A stretch of 64,000 nt of DNA from Acidobacteriota bacterium (GCA_016700175.1 CP065003.1:3482001-3546000), one strand, 5' to 3'. Positions 43,952-53,013 are shown, counted from the first letter of the stretch. Notes: generated by a model from the letters alone, not told the origin. A program made the numbers and translations.

Positions 43952-46249
43952 TCAGTTCCAGCGCATTCCGGCCCGGACGGTGAAAGGCGCGCTGATCGTC
44001 CTGACGGGCGTCAGCCCGACGGTGTATCGCGAGTTGAAGACGTTCTCGACCGCGCCGAAAAAGGAGACGTTCTCGCCGAGCCGGAATCCGCCGAACAGAT
44101 CCAGCTGGAAGTAAGCCGGAAGGCGGAAGCGGTTCAGGTCGTCGTCGAACTGCGAAGAAGAAGCGCGCCCCTGCGCCGCGAAGGTTCTGCCATACTCGTC
44201 CGCGTACCGGAAACGCATCGTAACGTTATGCCTCGCGGACTGGGGAAGCAGATTTCCTTCAAGGTCCGGCTCCGAAGGGAAGTCCTCGAACCGCGCGTCG
44301 GAGAAGAGGTATCCCGCGGAAAAGGAAAGGTCGCCCGAGCGGACCTCCGATTCGGCCTCGAATCCTCTCACCAAGACCTCCGCAGCGTTGCGCCGTTGCC
44401 GGATGATCGGCGAGCCGCTCGCGTCGATCGTCACGTTGCTGACCGAATCGTCGATCGAAGCCGAAAAGACCGAAACGCGAAGCCCAAAGTTCCTTTTCCA
44501 GAAGGAGGCGCCTCCTTCGAGATTCAGAGATCGTTCAGCACGCAAGTCCTCGTTCGCGAGCGTGACGATGTCGCCGACCCGGAATCCCCTGTACAGCTCG
44601 TTAAGAGTCGGTGCCCGGAAGCTTCTCGAGGCGTTGAAGTAACCCGATACCGATTCAGTGATCCGGACCAGGACCGAAGCGCCGGGACTTAGCGCGCGTT
44701 CGTCGCGGTCCGCGAACTTGGTGATCGTCATATTCCCGTCGGACAACCTCAGGTCCGTCCGAAGCCCTCCGTAGTTGCTCCAGGAATCGAACCTGAGCCT
44801 GCCGGTGAGTATCACGCGGTCGGATATCGATACGCGGTCCTGGAGAAAGATCCCCGCGCTTGTCTCGCCGCCGCCCGAACCGGTCACCGACGTAGCATTC
44901 CCGGCGAAGAACCCTGTCTCGTCGCTTGCCCCGCGTGTGTTCCTCGCGTCGAAACCGGCGAGGACCGCGTGCGGTCCCGCAACCGTAGCGAACCGCGCCG
45001 AGAATCCGAGGCTTTGCGAGGGCACTCTCTGGACACGCACGAGCGATTCGCTGTCGCGATCGTCCGAAACGGCGGAGAAGGTCTGGTCGAACACTTGGAA
45101 AATGCCGAACGCGCGGATCGAAAGCGAGGTTGAAGAGGTTCCCGGCAGGTCGGGGATCAGAGGATCGAGACCGGCCTCAAGCCGCCTGGAATTGGTTCGG
45201 TTCCTCTGAAGTCTCGTCCCGTTCCTTCTCCGTTCGGCGAAGTACGATCCGCGGACGAACGCTTTCAATCGCGGACCGAAGTTCGGCGCGAATCTCCCGG
45301 AAAGGTTCAGGTCCCTGGTTCCCGCGGCCTCGTCGGCGCCCCCGCGCACCGCCTCTTCCACGGGAATGTAGCCGTCCGTCGTGAGCGCGGCAGCAGTCAG
45401 GTCCGCTTCGAATCTTTTTCGTTTCAAGCCTCCGAAGAACGACCCGGACGCGGTTTCGGAAGAACCTCCGAATGCTTCCGCCGAGAACGTGTTCAACCTC
45501 GAGAGCGTCCGCCGCCTGATCGCGATCGTGCCGCCGATCGAGTCGCTTCCGTACAAGCTGGATGATCCGCCGCGGAGGACCTCGACAGATCCGGTCGCGA
45601 TCGGAGCGACGCTCGCCCAGGGCACCCAGCCGCCGAACGGATCGTTGAGCGGAACATCATCGAGAAGGACCAGAGATCGGCTCGCGCCGCTCGGATTGAT
45701 CCCGCGAAGCGACGCGCCTTGAGTAGTGGGATTCGCAGTGCGGGAAGTCGATCTCCGGAACAGTGTGAAACCGGGGGTCTGGCGAAGCGCGTCGTCGATG
45801 CCGGTCGCGGCCGTCGTCAGAATGTCTTCCGACGAAAGGACCTCGATGCTCGCTGCGGTCTCTCCGATCCGGGACTCGGATCCTTCTGCGGTCACGACGA
45901 CCTGTTCTCTCAGCGCCGCAGTTTGCAGAGTGACCGTCAGGGGCCCGGAGAACGCCTCGGTCTCCGTCAGGCTGATCGTGTAATCACCGAATCCCGCCGC
46001 TTTCACCGACAGCTCGAGAGGTCCGGAGCCGCCGATCCCGCATTCGAATCTTCCATCGTCCCCTGCCGGACAGACCGTGAAACTACCGGGCCGTTGAACG
46101 ACGATCTCCGCTCCCGGCACCGGGTCGCCGTTTGCGTCGACGACCGTTCCGCGTAGAATCTGTGTTACCGGGACTTGTGCAAACACGGCGGCAGCGAACA
46201 CCGCTGCCAGTGCCGAAGAAGAGAGGATGCGGACGAACAGCGGGCGCAT
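43952..46249 (-). CDS. TonB-dependent outer-membrane receptor with carboxypeptidase-regulatory-like domain
   Basis: 765 residues from ATG 46249 (MRPLFVRILSSS). A signal peptide ends near AVFAQ. A CarboxypepD_reg-like domain (about 30-105: LRGTVVDANGDPVPGAEIVV), a plug (about 115-235: IEVLSSEDIL, GINPSGASRSLVLLDDVPLNDPFG, VEVLRGGSSSLYGSDSIGG) and a 22-strand-type barrel follow. These receptors import siderophores, vitamins or glycans using TonB energy. The open frame continues upstream for another 281 codons, but that stretch is antisense to wecB and has no signal peptide, so I cut it. Only 10 bp separate this start from the divergent wecB start. Confidence 0.88.
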   Translation of the reverse strand: MRPLFVRILSSSALAAVFAAAVFAQVPVTQILRGTVVDANGDPVPGAEIVVQRPGSFTVCPAGDDGRFECGIGGSGPLELSVKAAGFGDYTISLTETEAFSGPLTVTLQTAALREQVVVTAEGSESRIGETAASIEVLSSEDILTTAATGIDDALRQTPGFTLFRRSTSRTANPTTQGASLRGINPSGASRSLVLLDDVPLNDPFGGWVPWASVAPIATGSVEVLRGGSSSLYGSDSIGGTIAIRRRTLSRLNTFSAEAFGGSSETASGSFFGGLKRKRFEADLTAAALTTDGYIPVEEAVRGGADEAAGTRDLNLSGRFAPNFGPRLKAFVRGSYFAERRRNGTRLQRNRTNSRRLEAGLDPLIPDLPGTSSTSLSIRAFGIFQVFDQTFSAVSDDRDSESLVRVQRVPSQSLGFSARFATVAGPHAVLAGFDARNTRGASDETGFFAGNATSVTGSGGGETSAGIFLQDRVSISDRVILTGRLRFDSWSNYGGLRTDLRLSDGNMTITKFADRDERALSPGASVLVRITESVSGYFNASRSFRAPTLNELYRGFRVGDIVTLANEDLRAERSLNLEGGASFWKRNFGLRVSVFSASIDDSVSNVTIDASGSPIIRQRRNAAEVLVRGFEAESEVRSGDLSFSAGYLFSDARFEDFPSEPDLEGNLLPQSARHNVTMRFRYADEYGRTFAAQGRASSSQFDDDLNRFRLPAYFQLDLFGGFRLGENVSFFGAVENVFNSRYTVGLTPVRTISAPFTVRAGMRWN

Positions 46250-46259
46250 TCGTTGGACT

Positions 46260-47441
46260 ATGGAAAAACCTCTCGAGGGAAACGAACAGGGATCGAACGG
46301 GCGGTCCGCCGTGAAGGCGGCGGCGAAGATCCTCGTCCTCTTCGGCACGCGCCCCGAAGCTATAAAGTTAGCACCCGTAATTCTCGAACTCAAAAAAGCT
46401 ACGCACTTCGAAACGGTCGTCGTTTCATCGGGCCAGCACAAGGAGTTTCTCAGTCCCGTTTTGAAAGTGTTCGAGATCGAGCCCGACCACGATCTCGAAG
46501 TGATGCGCGAGAACCAGACGCCAAACACGGTTCTTGCCGACACGGTAATCAAACTCGACTCGCTTCTGGAAAGCGAAGCGCCGGACCTTATCCTGGTCCA
46601 GGGCGCGACTTCGACCGCTCTGGCCGGCGCCCTCGCCGGATTCAACCGCGACATCGCGGTCGGACACATCGAAGCGGGCTTGAGGACCGGCGACCTCCGC
46701 TGCCCGTTCCCCGAAGAGATGAACCGCAGGCTGATCACCCAGGCGGCGACGTTCCATTTCGCGCCGACCGCGCAGAACCGCCAGAATCTCCTAAAGGAAA
46801 GCGTTTCGGACAAGCAGATCTTCGTCACCGGGAACACCGTTGTAGATGCGATCGATATCGCAAGGAAGAAGAAGCCGAGCGGACAAGTCGTGAAGGTGCT
46901 CGAGATGACCGAGGGCAAAAAACGGGTCGTGTTGACAATGCATCGCCGCGAGAGCTTCCGCAAGCGGATGAGGGAGTACCTGACCGAGATCGGCGATTTC
47001 GTCGAACGGCACGAGGAAGTCGCTTTGATCTTCCCTGTCCATCTAAACCCCGCCGCACGGAAGATCGCGACCGACATACTCGCCGAGCGCAACCGGATCC
47101 TCCTTCTCGAGCCGCTCCACTATCCCGACTTTCTGCATTTGATGGAGAACTCGTGGATCATCCTTACCGACTCGGGAGGGATCATCGACGAAGCACCGAG
47201 CATCGGCCGTCCCGTCCTTATCCTTCAGGCAAAAACAGAGCGCGCCGAGGCGGTGATGTGCGGCGTGGCGAGGCTCGCAGGAGCAGAGCCGGAACCCTTC
47301 AGGGAAGTCCTCGAGAACACATATTTCGCCGACAGCTGGATAAACTCGGTGAAGCCTATGCAGAATCCGTTCGGTGCCGGCGACAGCGCGAAAAAGATCG
47401 TCGAGGTCCTGACCGGAATCTCGCGGCCCGCCGAAGTATGA
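46260..47441 (+). CDS. wecB: UDP-N-acetylglucosamine 2-epimerase (non-hydrolysing)
   Basis: 393 residues. It interconverts UDP-GlcNAc and UDP-ManNAc for surface polysaccharide. Motifs: ILVLFGTRPEAIKLAPVI, GHIEAGLRTGD, PFPEEMNR, TGNTVVDAI, TMHRRESF and TDSGGI(I)DEAPSIGRPV. The start is uncertain: ATG 46260 has no RBS and lies 10 bp from the divergent TonB receptor start, while GTG 46311 (VKAAAKILVL) lies closer to the conserved fold and would leave a 61-bp intergenic space. No other polysaccharide genes are adjacent. Confidence 0.9.
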   Translation: MEKPLEGNEQGSNGRSAVKAAAKILVLFGTRPEAIKLAPVILELKKATHFETVVVSSGQHKEFLSPVLKVFEIEPDHDLEVMRENQTPNTVLADTVIKLDSLLESEAPDLILVQGATSTALAGALAGFNRDIAVGHIEAGLRTGDLRCPFPEEMNRRLITQAATFHFAPTAQNRQNLLKESVSDKQIFVTGNTVVDAIDIARKKKPSGQVVKVLEMTEGKKRVVLTMHRRESFRKRMREYLTEIGDFVERHEEVALIFPVHLNPAARKIATDILAERNRILLLEPLHYPDFLHLMENSWIILTDSGGIIDEAPSIGRPVLILQAKTERAEAVMCGVARLAGAEPEPFREVLENTYFADSWINSVKPMQNPFGAGDSAKKIVEVLTGISRPAEV

Positions 47442-47518
47442 ATCCTGCCGGGTTTTGCCGAGAACCGCGGGTCGGATTAAACTGTAGTTCGCTCAAAATC
47501 ACTTCCCGGAGCAGTATT

Positions 47519-47725
47519 ATGAAAGTGGAACTCAACAACCGAAATCCGAAAGAGATCGCGCGCTGTTCGGAATGCGACCGGGAGGTCGATCATTACTACA
47601 CCTTCCTCACGCCGACCAACGAGACCCGTATCGTCTGCTGGCAGTGCCAGATGAGGGACGAAAAAGGATTCAATGCCAAACGGGATTTCCGGCGTAGGTC
47701 GCGCCGCGGTTACATACCCAGGTAG
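47519..47725 (+). CDS. Small zinc-ribbon protein
   Basis: 68 residues. Two CxxC knuckles (CSECDRE near 16-22 and CWQCQM near 40-45) form a probable zinc ribbon. The C-terminus is strongly basic (AKRDFRRRSRRGYIPR), as in small nucleic-acid- or ribosome-binding proteins. ATG 47519 is preceded by CGGAGCAG as RBS. It lies between wecB and def on the same strand. No named family. Confidence 0.65.
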   Translation: MKVELNNRNPKEIARCSECDREVDHYYTFLTPTNETRIVCWQCQMRDEKGFNAKRDFRRRSRRGYIPR

Positions 47726-47764
47726 ATTCCCGCGCGGGCAGTCCGGCCCGCGGTCGCGAACCCG

Positions 47765-48259
47765 ATGAGTATCAGGAAGATCACCGAATACCCAGAGGAT
47801 GTCCTCGCGCGTGTCGGAGAGCCCGTTACGAAGTTCGACGACGAGCTGAGGGCGCTCTGCGATGACATGTTCGAGACAATGTACGACGACCAGGGCGTAG
47901 GCCTGGCCGCACCTCAGATCGGACTCTCGCTCCGGCTCTTCGTGATGGACTGCGACGGCATCAAGCTGATCGCGGCCAATCCGGAGATCATCGAGACTTC
48001 CGGAGAGGACGCCGGACAGGAAGGATGCCTTTCGCTGGGCAAGGTCCCCGCGGTGGTAACGCGCGCGTTGAAGGCGAAGCTCCGGGCTCAGGACGAGAAC
48101 GGCGAATGGTTCGAGCGCGAGGCGGAAGGCTACGCCGCCCGGGCGTTCCAGCACGAAACCGACCACTGCGACGGAAAACTGTTCATCGACCACCTTCCGA
48201 AGATGCGCCGCGAGATGGTGATCAAGAAGTTCAGGAAAGAGAAGAAACTCGGCGGATAG
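47765..48259 (+). CDS. def: Peptide deformylase
   Basis: 164 residues. It removes the N-formyl group from nascent proteins. All three motifs are present: GVGLAAPQ (44-51), EGCLS with metal ligand Cys88, and HETDH (130-134) with the two His ligands and catalytic Glu. Normal length. It converges with the exonuclease gene; only 3 bp separate the two stop codons. Confidence 0.96.
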   Translation: MSIRKITEYPEDVLARVGEPVTKFDDELRALCDDMFETMYDDQGVGLAAPQIGLSLRLFVMDCDGIKLIAANPEIIETSGEDAGQEGCLSLGKVPAVVTRALKAKLRAQDENGEWFEREAEGYAARAFQHETDHCDGKLFIDHLPKMRREMVIKKFRKEKKLGG

Positions 48260-48262
48260 GCC

Positions 48263-49063
48263 TCAGAACTTGCAGGCGGCAGCGGCGGAAAGCTCGTCGA
48301 TGCCTTTTTCGCTCAAGAGATCGAGCAGCTTGATAAAGATCATCGCGGTGGCCCTTGCGTCGGCCGAAGCACGATGGTGGTTGGTGAGGTCGATCGAATA
48401 GAAGTTCGCGACGGTGGCGAGCTTGTGGTTCTCGATACCGGGGATCAGTTTTCTTGAAAGCCGAACGGTGCAGAGATACGGGTTCGCTACCCGGTACTTT
48501 CCGTGGACGAGCCCTATTTCGTGGTTCAGGAACCGCATATCGAACGGCGCGTTATGAGCCACGAGCACCGCATCTCCGATGAAGTCGAGCAGGTCGCCGG
48601 CAAGGTCGCTGAACCGCGGAGCGTCGCGGACCATATCGTCATTGATCCCTGTCAGCGAAGTTATGAACTCCGGGATCGGCGTTTCGGGATTCACCAGCGA
48701 CTGGTATTCAGCTGCGATCTCGCCTTTCGAGATCTTGTAGGCGCCGATCTCGGTGACGCGGCACGGAGGAGCCTTCGCTCCCGTCGTCTCAAGATCGAAG
48801 ACGACGAATTCGGCCTCGCTCAGCCGCTGAGTCTCGCGGTCGACCTCGACGAGTTCGACGATATCATCGTCGAGACGCAGCCTCGGATCAGTGCTGACAA
48901 GGTCGGAAGCAAGCATCGTTGCCAGCGAAGGTGCCGGCGAGGAAATGTTCATCACGTAATCGACGACCGTCACGGCCGGGACGCGGCCGCCCCTTTCCTT
49001 CAGAAGCTCTATAGTTTCTTTGACAAGGAGGGAGTCTGAAATTAGGTTAGGGAACGGCGTCAT
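48263..49063 (-). CDS. DnaQ-like 3'-5' exonuclease with N-terminal winged-helix-like segment
   Basis: 266 residues. The DEDDh exonuclease core covers about 85-250: Asp90 and Glu92 (VFDLETTG), Asp175 (HNAPFDMRF), His230 and Asp235 (HHRASADARAT). It resembles the epsilon proofreading subunit and stand-alone DNA repair nucleases. The first 80 residues (LLVKETIELLKERGGRVPAVTVVDYVMN) look like a small helical, possibly DNA-binding, domain. This suggests a repair nuclease rather than the replicative epsilon subunit. It is convergent with def and divergent from pyrE. Confidence 0.85.
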   Translation of the reverse strand: MTPFPNLISDSLLVKETIELLKERGGRVPAVTVVDYVMNISSPAPSLATMLASDLVSTDPRLRLDDDIVELVEVDRETQRLSEAEFVVFDLETTGAKAPPCRVTEIGAYKISKGEIAAEYQSLVNPETPIPEFITSLTGINDDMVRDAPRFSDLAGDLLDFIGDAVLVAHNAPFDMRFLNHEIGLVHGKYRVANPYLCTVRLSRKLIPGIENHKLATVANFYSIDLTNHHRASADARATAMIFIKLLDLLSEKGIDELSAAAACKF

Positions 49064-49142
49064 CTGAACGATTCTACCCGCTCCGGCGGGATCTGCAAAA
49101 ACCGGCCCGGCCGCGGCCGGGGAACTGTCCGAAAGAGAAGTT

Positions 49143-49727
49143 ATGGATGCCTCGAAACCCGAAAGCGTGCTGAAGCATTTCCGCGAATCCGAAGCCCTTC
49201 TCGAAGGACACTTCGTGCTGTCGAGCGGCCTTCACAGCCCGAAGTATCTTCAATGCGCAAGGGCGCTGCAATACCCCGCAGACGCGACCGTTTTCGGACA
49301 CGCCATAGCGGATCATTTTGTCGATGAGTCGATCGAGACCGTCTGCTCGCCCGCGATCGGTGGGCTCGTGATCGGTTACGAGGTCGCGCGGGCTCTAAAT
49401 GTCAGGTTCATTTGGACCGAGCGCAAGGAAGGCGAGATGGTCCTGAGGCGCGGGTTCACGATCCGCGAAGGCGAGCGGTTTCTGGTGGTTGAGGATGTGA
49501 TCACGACGGGCGGCTCGACGATCGAGTGCATGGAGGCGATCCGCGCTTTTGGCGCGAACGTTGTGGCTGCGGCATCGATCATCGATCGCTCCGGAGGAAA
49601 GGCCGACGTAGGAGTTCCGAGAATCAGCCTCGTCGAGATGGACGTGCCGGTTTACGAGCCGGAAAAGTGTCCGCTTTGCGAATCGGGGGAGAAAGCGATC
49701 AAGCCCGGATCAAGAGACCGGGTTTAA
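49143..49727 (+). CDS. pyrE: Orotate phosphoribosyltransferase
   Basis: 194 residues. It converts orotate and PRPP to OMP in pyrimidine synthesis. The PRPP loop VVEDVITTGGSTIE is complete; other motifs are HFVLSSGLHSPKYLQCA and AIGGLVIGYEVAR. The C-terminal CPLCESG pair of cysteines is seen in the longer PyrE subgroup. RBS AGAGAAG. truA starts 3 bp after the stop, heading a compact pyrE-truA-DUF952-uppS-cdsA run. Confidence 0.95.
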   Translation: MDASKPESVLKHFRESEALLEGHFVLSSGLHSPKYLQCARALQYPADATVFGHAIADHFVDESIETVCSPAIGGLVIGYEVARALNVRFIWTERKEGEMVLRRGFTIREGERFLVVEDVITTGGSTIECMEAIRAFGANVVAAASIIDRSGGKADVGVPRISLVEMDVPVYEPEKCPLCESGEKAIKPGSRDRV

Positions 49728-49730
49728 GCA

Positions 49731-50492
49731 ATGTCTGCGATGAACTACAGACTTCTGATTCAGTACGACGGCACCGACTTCCACGGCTGGCAGGTTCAGA
49801 ACAACCAGCGCACGGTCCAGGGCGAACTCGAGCGCGTGCTTTCGCTGCTTGAGGACGCGGAGGTTCACGTCGCGGGTTCGGGAAGGACGGACGCGGGCGT
49901 CCACGCCGAAGGCCAGGTCGCGAACGTGAAGATGAACAAAGTCTTCAAGCCTGAAAAACTGCGCGGCGCGGTCAACGGCAATTCCTGGAGGGACGTTCGG
50001 GTCCTCGATGTCTCGAAGGCCGACGACGATTTTCACGCGCGCTTCTCTGCGAAAGGAAAGACATATCTCTACAGGGTCGTCAACGCACCGGTGATGTCTC
50101 CGTTCTGGGCTCGTTACGCTCATCTCGAGTCGAGGCCTCTGGATCTTCAACGTATGCGCGAGGCCGCTCCGATCTTTCTTGGCGAGCACGACTGGACCGC
50201 ATTCAGCTCGGCCGGCTCCGATTCTGAGAACAAGGTTCGAACGATCACCGATTTTTCTATAGAATCCCGGTGGGACAACCGCTGCGCGGCCTCGATGATC
50301 GAGTTCAAGATCACCGGCAACGGCTTTCTCCGGTACATGGTCCGCTCGATCGTCGGGACTATGCTCGAGCTCGGCCGCGGCGAGAGGGACTCCGATTCGA
50401 TACGCACGGCTATAGTCACGCTCGACCGGGAGCTGGCGGGCATCACCGCGCCGGCGAACGGCCTGACCCTTCTGTCTGTCGATTACGGCTGA
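49731..50492 (+). CDS. truA: tRNA pseudouridine(38-40) synthase TruA
   Basis: 253 residues. Catalytic Asp54 lies in GSGRTDAGVHA. The N-terminal YDGTDFHGWQ and C-terminal GNGFLRYMVRSIVGT and LTLLSVDYG match TruA. It isomerises uridines 38-40 of the tRNA anticodon arm. ATG 49731 is 3 bp after pyrE; a second ATG at 49740 (MNYRLL) is an equally good start. Confidence 0.95.
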   Translation: MSAMNYRLLIQYDGTDFHGWQVQNNQRTVQGELERVLSLLEDAEVHVAGSGRTDAGVHAEGQVANVKMNKVFKPEKLRGAVNGNSWRDVRVLDVSKADDDFHARFSAKGKTYLYRVVNAPVMSPFWARYAHLESRPLDLQRMREAAPIFLGEHDWTAFSSAGSDSENKVRTITDFSIESRWDNRCAASMIEFKITGNGFLRYMVRSIVGTMLELGRGERDSDSIRTAIVTLDRELAGITAPANGLTLLSVDYG

Positions 50493-50502
50493 TCCGAAGC
50501 GG

Positions 50503-50808
50503 ATGAACGTTTATCACATCACCACGACGAAAGCGTGGGAAGCCGCCGAAGATCCGGGCGGTTATCGGGCGGCGAGCCTCGAATCGGAAGGTTTCATTCA
50601 CTGCAGTTTTAAGGACCAGTTGAGCGGTGTGTTGGAGCGTTATTACAGGGGCGCCGGAGAACTGCTGGTCCTGGAGATCGATCCTGCGAGGCTCCGGGCT
50701 GAAATGAAAACGGAACCTTCGACGGGCGGCGAAGACTACCCGCACATATACGGTCCTATAAATAAAGACGCGGTGATCGGCACCGCGGCGGTAGCGGCTC
50801 CCGCATAA
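50503..50808 (+). CDS. DUF952 family protein
   Basis: 101 residues of the DUF952 family: YHITTTKAWE, EGFIHCSFKDQL, LLVLEIDPARL and PHIYGPINKDAV. Structural work has linked this fold to the ADP-ribosyltransferase-like superfamily, but the role is unknown. It starts 10 bp after truA and ends 20 bp before uppS, so it is part of that operon. Confidence 0.87.
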   Translation: MNVYHITTTKAWEAAEDPGGYRAASLESEGFIHCSFKDQLSGVLERYYRGAGELLVLEIDPARLRAEMKTEPSTGGEDYPHIYGPINKDAVIGTAAVAAPA

Positions 50809-50828
50809 AACCGCATTCAGGTCGCCTG

Positions 50829-51602
50829 ATGCTCAAGAACTTCGAAGAAGTGATCGAACCCGGTTCCGACGATGCGGAGCTGCTGTCACAGATCGATCCC
50901 GGCAAACTGCCGAGGCACATCGCCGTGATAATGGACGGCAACGGCCGCTGGGCAAAGCTTCGCGGCGAGCCCAGGATCAACGGTCATCGCGAGGGTGCCG
51001 AGTCCGTACGGGCGATCCTCGACACCTGCGGCAGGCTCGGGATCGAGGTAGTTACGCTCTACGCGTTCTCGACCGAGAACTGGAAACGGCCCGCGGACGA
51101 GGTGGACGCGCTGATGCAGATGCTGAAGTACTACGTCGGCAAGGAGCTCGAGAACGTCCACCGGAACAACTTCCGGTTCCGGCCGATCGGCGACATCGAG
51201 GGCCTCGCAGCGGATGTACGTGAGGCGGTTTGCAATGCTCAGGAACGGACTTCGGAGAACACGGGGACGATCATCAACGTTGCTCTGAATTACGGCGGCC
51301 GCGCTGAGATAGTCGAGGCGGCGAAGAAGGCGTTCGCCGGGCTCGCTGCGGAAGGGAAAGCCCCGGAAGAATTGACGGAAGAGGACATCGAGGCGAATCT
51401 CTACACGCGCGGGCTGCCGGAGGTCGATCTGCTCGTCCGTACGAGCGGCGAGATGCGCGTTTCGAACTTTCTTCTTTGGCAGATCGCGTATGCCGAGATC
51501 TACGTCACGGAAACGCTGTTCCCGGACTTCCGAAGGTCGGAGATATTCAAGGCGATAATCGAATACCAGCAACGCAACCGAAGATTCGGCGGCGTGAACT
51601 GA
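50829..51602 (+). CDS. uppS: Isoprenyl (undecaprenyl) diphosphate synthase UppS
   Basis: 257 residues. A cis-prenyltransferase making undecaprenyl diphosphate, the lipid carrier for peptidoglycan. Catalytic Asp36 lies in HIAVIMDGNGRWAK; GAESVRAILDTC, LYAFSTENWKRP, DLLVRTSGEMRVSNFLLWQIAYAE and FPDF complete the signatures. It is directly followed by cdsA, the usual pairing. Confidence 0.96.
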   Translation: MLKNFEEVIEPGSDDAELLSQIDPGKLPRHIAVIMDGNGRWAKLRGEPRINGHREGAESVRAILDTCGRLGIEVVTLYAFSTENWKRPADEVDALMQMLKYYVGKELENVHRNNFRFRPIGDIEGLAADVREAVCNAQERTSENTGTIINVALNYGGRAEIVEAAKKAFAGLAAEGKAPEELTEEDIEANLYTRGLPEVDLLVRTSGEMRVSNFLLWQIAYAEIYVTETLFPDFRRSEIFKAIIEYQQRNRRFGGVN

Positions 51603-51636
51603 TCCGCACGGTTTTTCGAGTGCCGGTCCAATCCTT

Positions 51637-52488
51637 ATGAAAAGCCGATTGATCACCGCGGCGATCGCTCTGCCGATACTGATCTTCTCGATCGTTTATC
51701 CGGCATATGCCGACGCCTTTCCGCAGGCGGACCTTCTGTTCGTCGCGATCGCGGCGTTCGCGTTCGGTGCGGGCCTTTTCGAATTCTTCACGCTTACGAA
51801 AAAGCTCGAGCTCAAGGCCGATGCGGGAATAGGTTACGCCGGCGCCGCGCTTCTGTTCGTGCTGTTCGTGCTTGACGCTCCGTCGGAAGGGCCGGACATT
51901 CTGCTTGCGGCGTGCGCGTTTTGCGTCGCGATGGTCGTCGTCACACAGACCTTCCGGTTCCGGGAAGACTTTTCGAAGATGCTGTCCGGGATCGGCGCCA
52001 CGCTGATCGGGATCTTCTATGTGGCGTTTCTTGGTGGATACATCGTCGCGATGCGTACGGGGTTCGATTCCGATCCCGGGCTTTCCACGAAACTTCTCGC
52101 ATTCTTCTTTCTCACGGGAATGGGATCGGACGTCGGGGCGTATTTTACAGGCAGGGCGATCGGGAAGCACAAGATGTCGCCTTCGATATCGCCGAACAAG
52201 ACCTGGGAGGGCTTCGCCGGCGGGATCCTTCTGGGGGCCGGTTTCGGAGCTTTATCGACACTCTGGTTTTTCCCGGAGCTTCCCTATCAGGTCTCTGTGC
52301 CGCTGGGGATCGTAATCGCGGCGGTAGGCGTGCTGGGAGACCTTGCGGAAAGCGCGATGAAACGCGCGGCGAAGTCGAAGGACGCGGCGAGCGTGCTCCC
52401 CGGCCACGGAGGCTTCCTGGACCGGCTGGACAGCCTGCTGTTCAACGCGCCGATCGTTTATTACTTTGCGAAGGTGTATTTCGGTTGA
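51637..52488 (+). CDS. cdsA: Phosphatidate cytidylyltransferase CdsA
   Basis: 283 residues with about seven membrane segments. It makes CDP-diacylglycerol from phosphatidate. The family signature lies in the C-terminal part: SPNKTWEGFAGG, then GDLAESAMKRAAKSKD and LPGHGGFLDRLDSL, which carry the metal- and substrate-binding residues. The stop codon TGA (52486-52488) is the first TGA of a TGAGCGG heptamer array, so the transcript would run straight into repeats. Confidence 0.94.
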   Translation: MKSRLITAAIALPILIFSIVYPAYADAFPQADLLFVAIAAFAFGAGLFEFFTLTKKLELKADAGIGYAGAALLFVLFVLDAPSEGPDILLAACAFCVAMVVVTQTFRFREDFSKMLSGIGATLIGIFYVAFLGGYIVAMRTGFDSDPGLSTKLLAFFFLTGMGSDVGAYFTGRAIGKHKMSPSISPNKTWEGFAGGILLGAGFGALSTLWFFPELPYQVSVPLGIVIAAVGVLGDLAESAMKRAAKSKDAASVLPGHGGFLDRLDSLLFNAPIVYYFAKVYFG

Positions 52489-52830
52489 GCGGTGAGCGGT
52501 GAGCGGTGAGCGGTGAGCAGTAGACGGTGAGCTGTGAGCGGAAAGCCGTTTAGCGGCGGGCTTGCCCGCCTTTGATAAGCATTAAGCAGTGAGCCGTTTA
52601 ACCTCCGAACTTGCGCGCGGGATTCTTCGTGCCTCTCCGTGTCTCTTCGTGGTTCGGACCGATCTCAACCACGAAGTAACACAAAGGAACACAAAGTGGA
52701 ACAGTAAGCGGTGAACGGTGAGCGGCAAAAAGTGAGCAGTAAGCCGTGAGCCGTGATCAGAAAGCAATGAGAAGTAAGCAGTAAGCAGTGAGCAGTAAGC
52801 AGTAAGCAGTGAGCAGTAAGCATGAGAGTA
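52486..52830. repeat. TGAGCGG-type heptamer arrays around a decamer hairpin
   Basis: Tandem TGAGCGG-like heptamers begin at the cdsA stop codon and run to about 52543. A palindromic GCCGTTTAGCGGCGGGCTTG / GCCCGCC element follows. A decamer hairpin has arms at 52625-52654 and 52667-52696. A second degenerate array of TGAGCAG/TAAGCAG heptamers fills about 52705-52820. No gene. Confidence 0.85.
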
Positions 52831-52831
52831 C

Positions 52832-52859
52832 TTGACATCACTGAGGGCATCGCGAGAAT
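52832..52859 (+). promoter_or_regulatory. Putative promoter of the SSS symporter gene
   Basis: A perfect TTGACA (52832-52837), a 16-bp spacer and GAGAAT (52854-52859; 4 of 6). Transcription would begin near 52866, just inside the first CACAGCT repeats, so the whole array would be 5' leader RNA. Confidence 0.45.
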
Positions 52860-52860
52860 C

Positions 52861-53013
52861 GCTCACAGCTCACAGCTCACAGCTCACAGCTCACAGCTCA
52901 CAGCTCACAGCTCACAGCTCACAGCTCACAGCTCACAGCTCACAGCTCACAGCTCACAGCTCACAGCTCACAGCTCACAGCTCACAGCTCACAGCTCACA
53001 GCTCACAGCTCAC
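52861..53013 (+). repeat. Perfect CACAGCT heptamer array (about 22 copies)
   Basis: 153 bp of uninterrupted GCTCACA/CACAGCT 7-bp repeat, ending 6 bp before the symporter ATG at 53020. Perfect identity implies recent expansion or active slippage. It is the inverse orientation of the TGAGCNG arrays further upstream. An in-frame TAG at 53014-53016 blocks translational fusion through the array in the symporter frame. Confidence 0.97.

Noticed and set aside
46250..47092. 281-codon N-terminal extension of the TonB receptor frame
   Set aside because: It is antisense to wecB, precedes a perfect signal peptide and matches no receptor domain.
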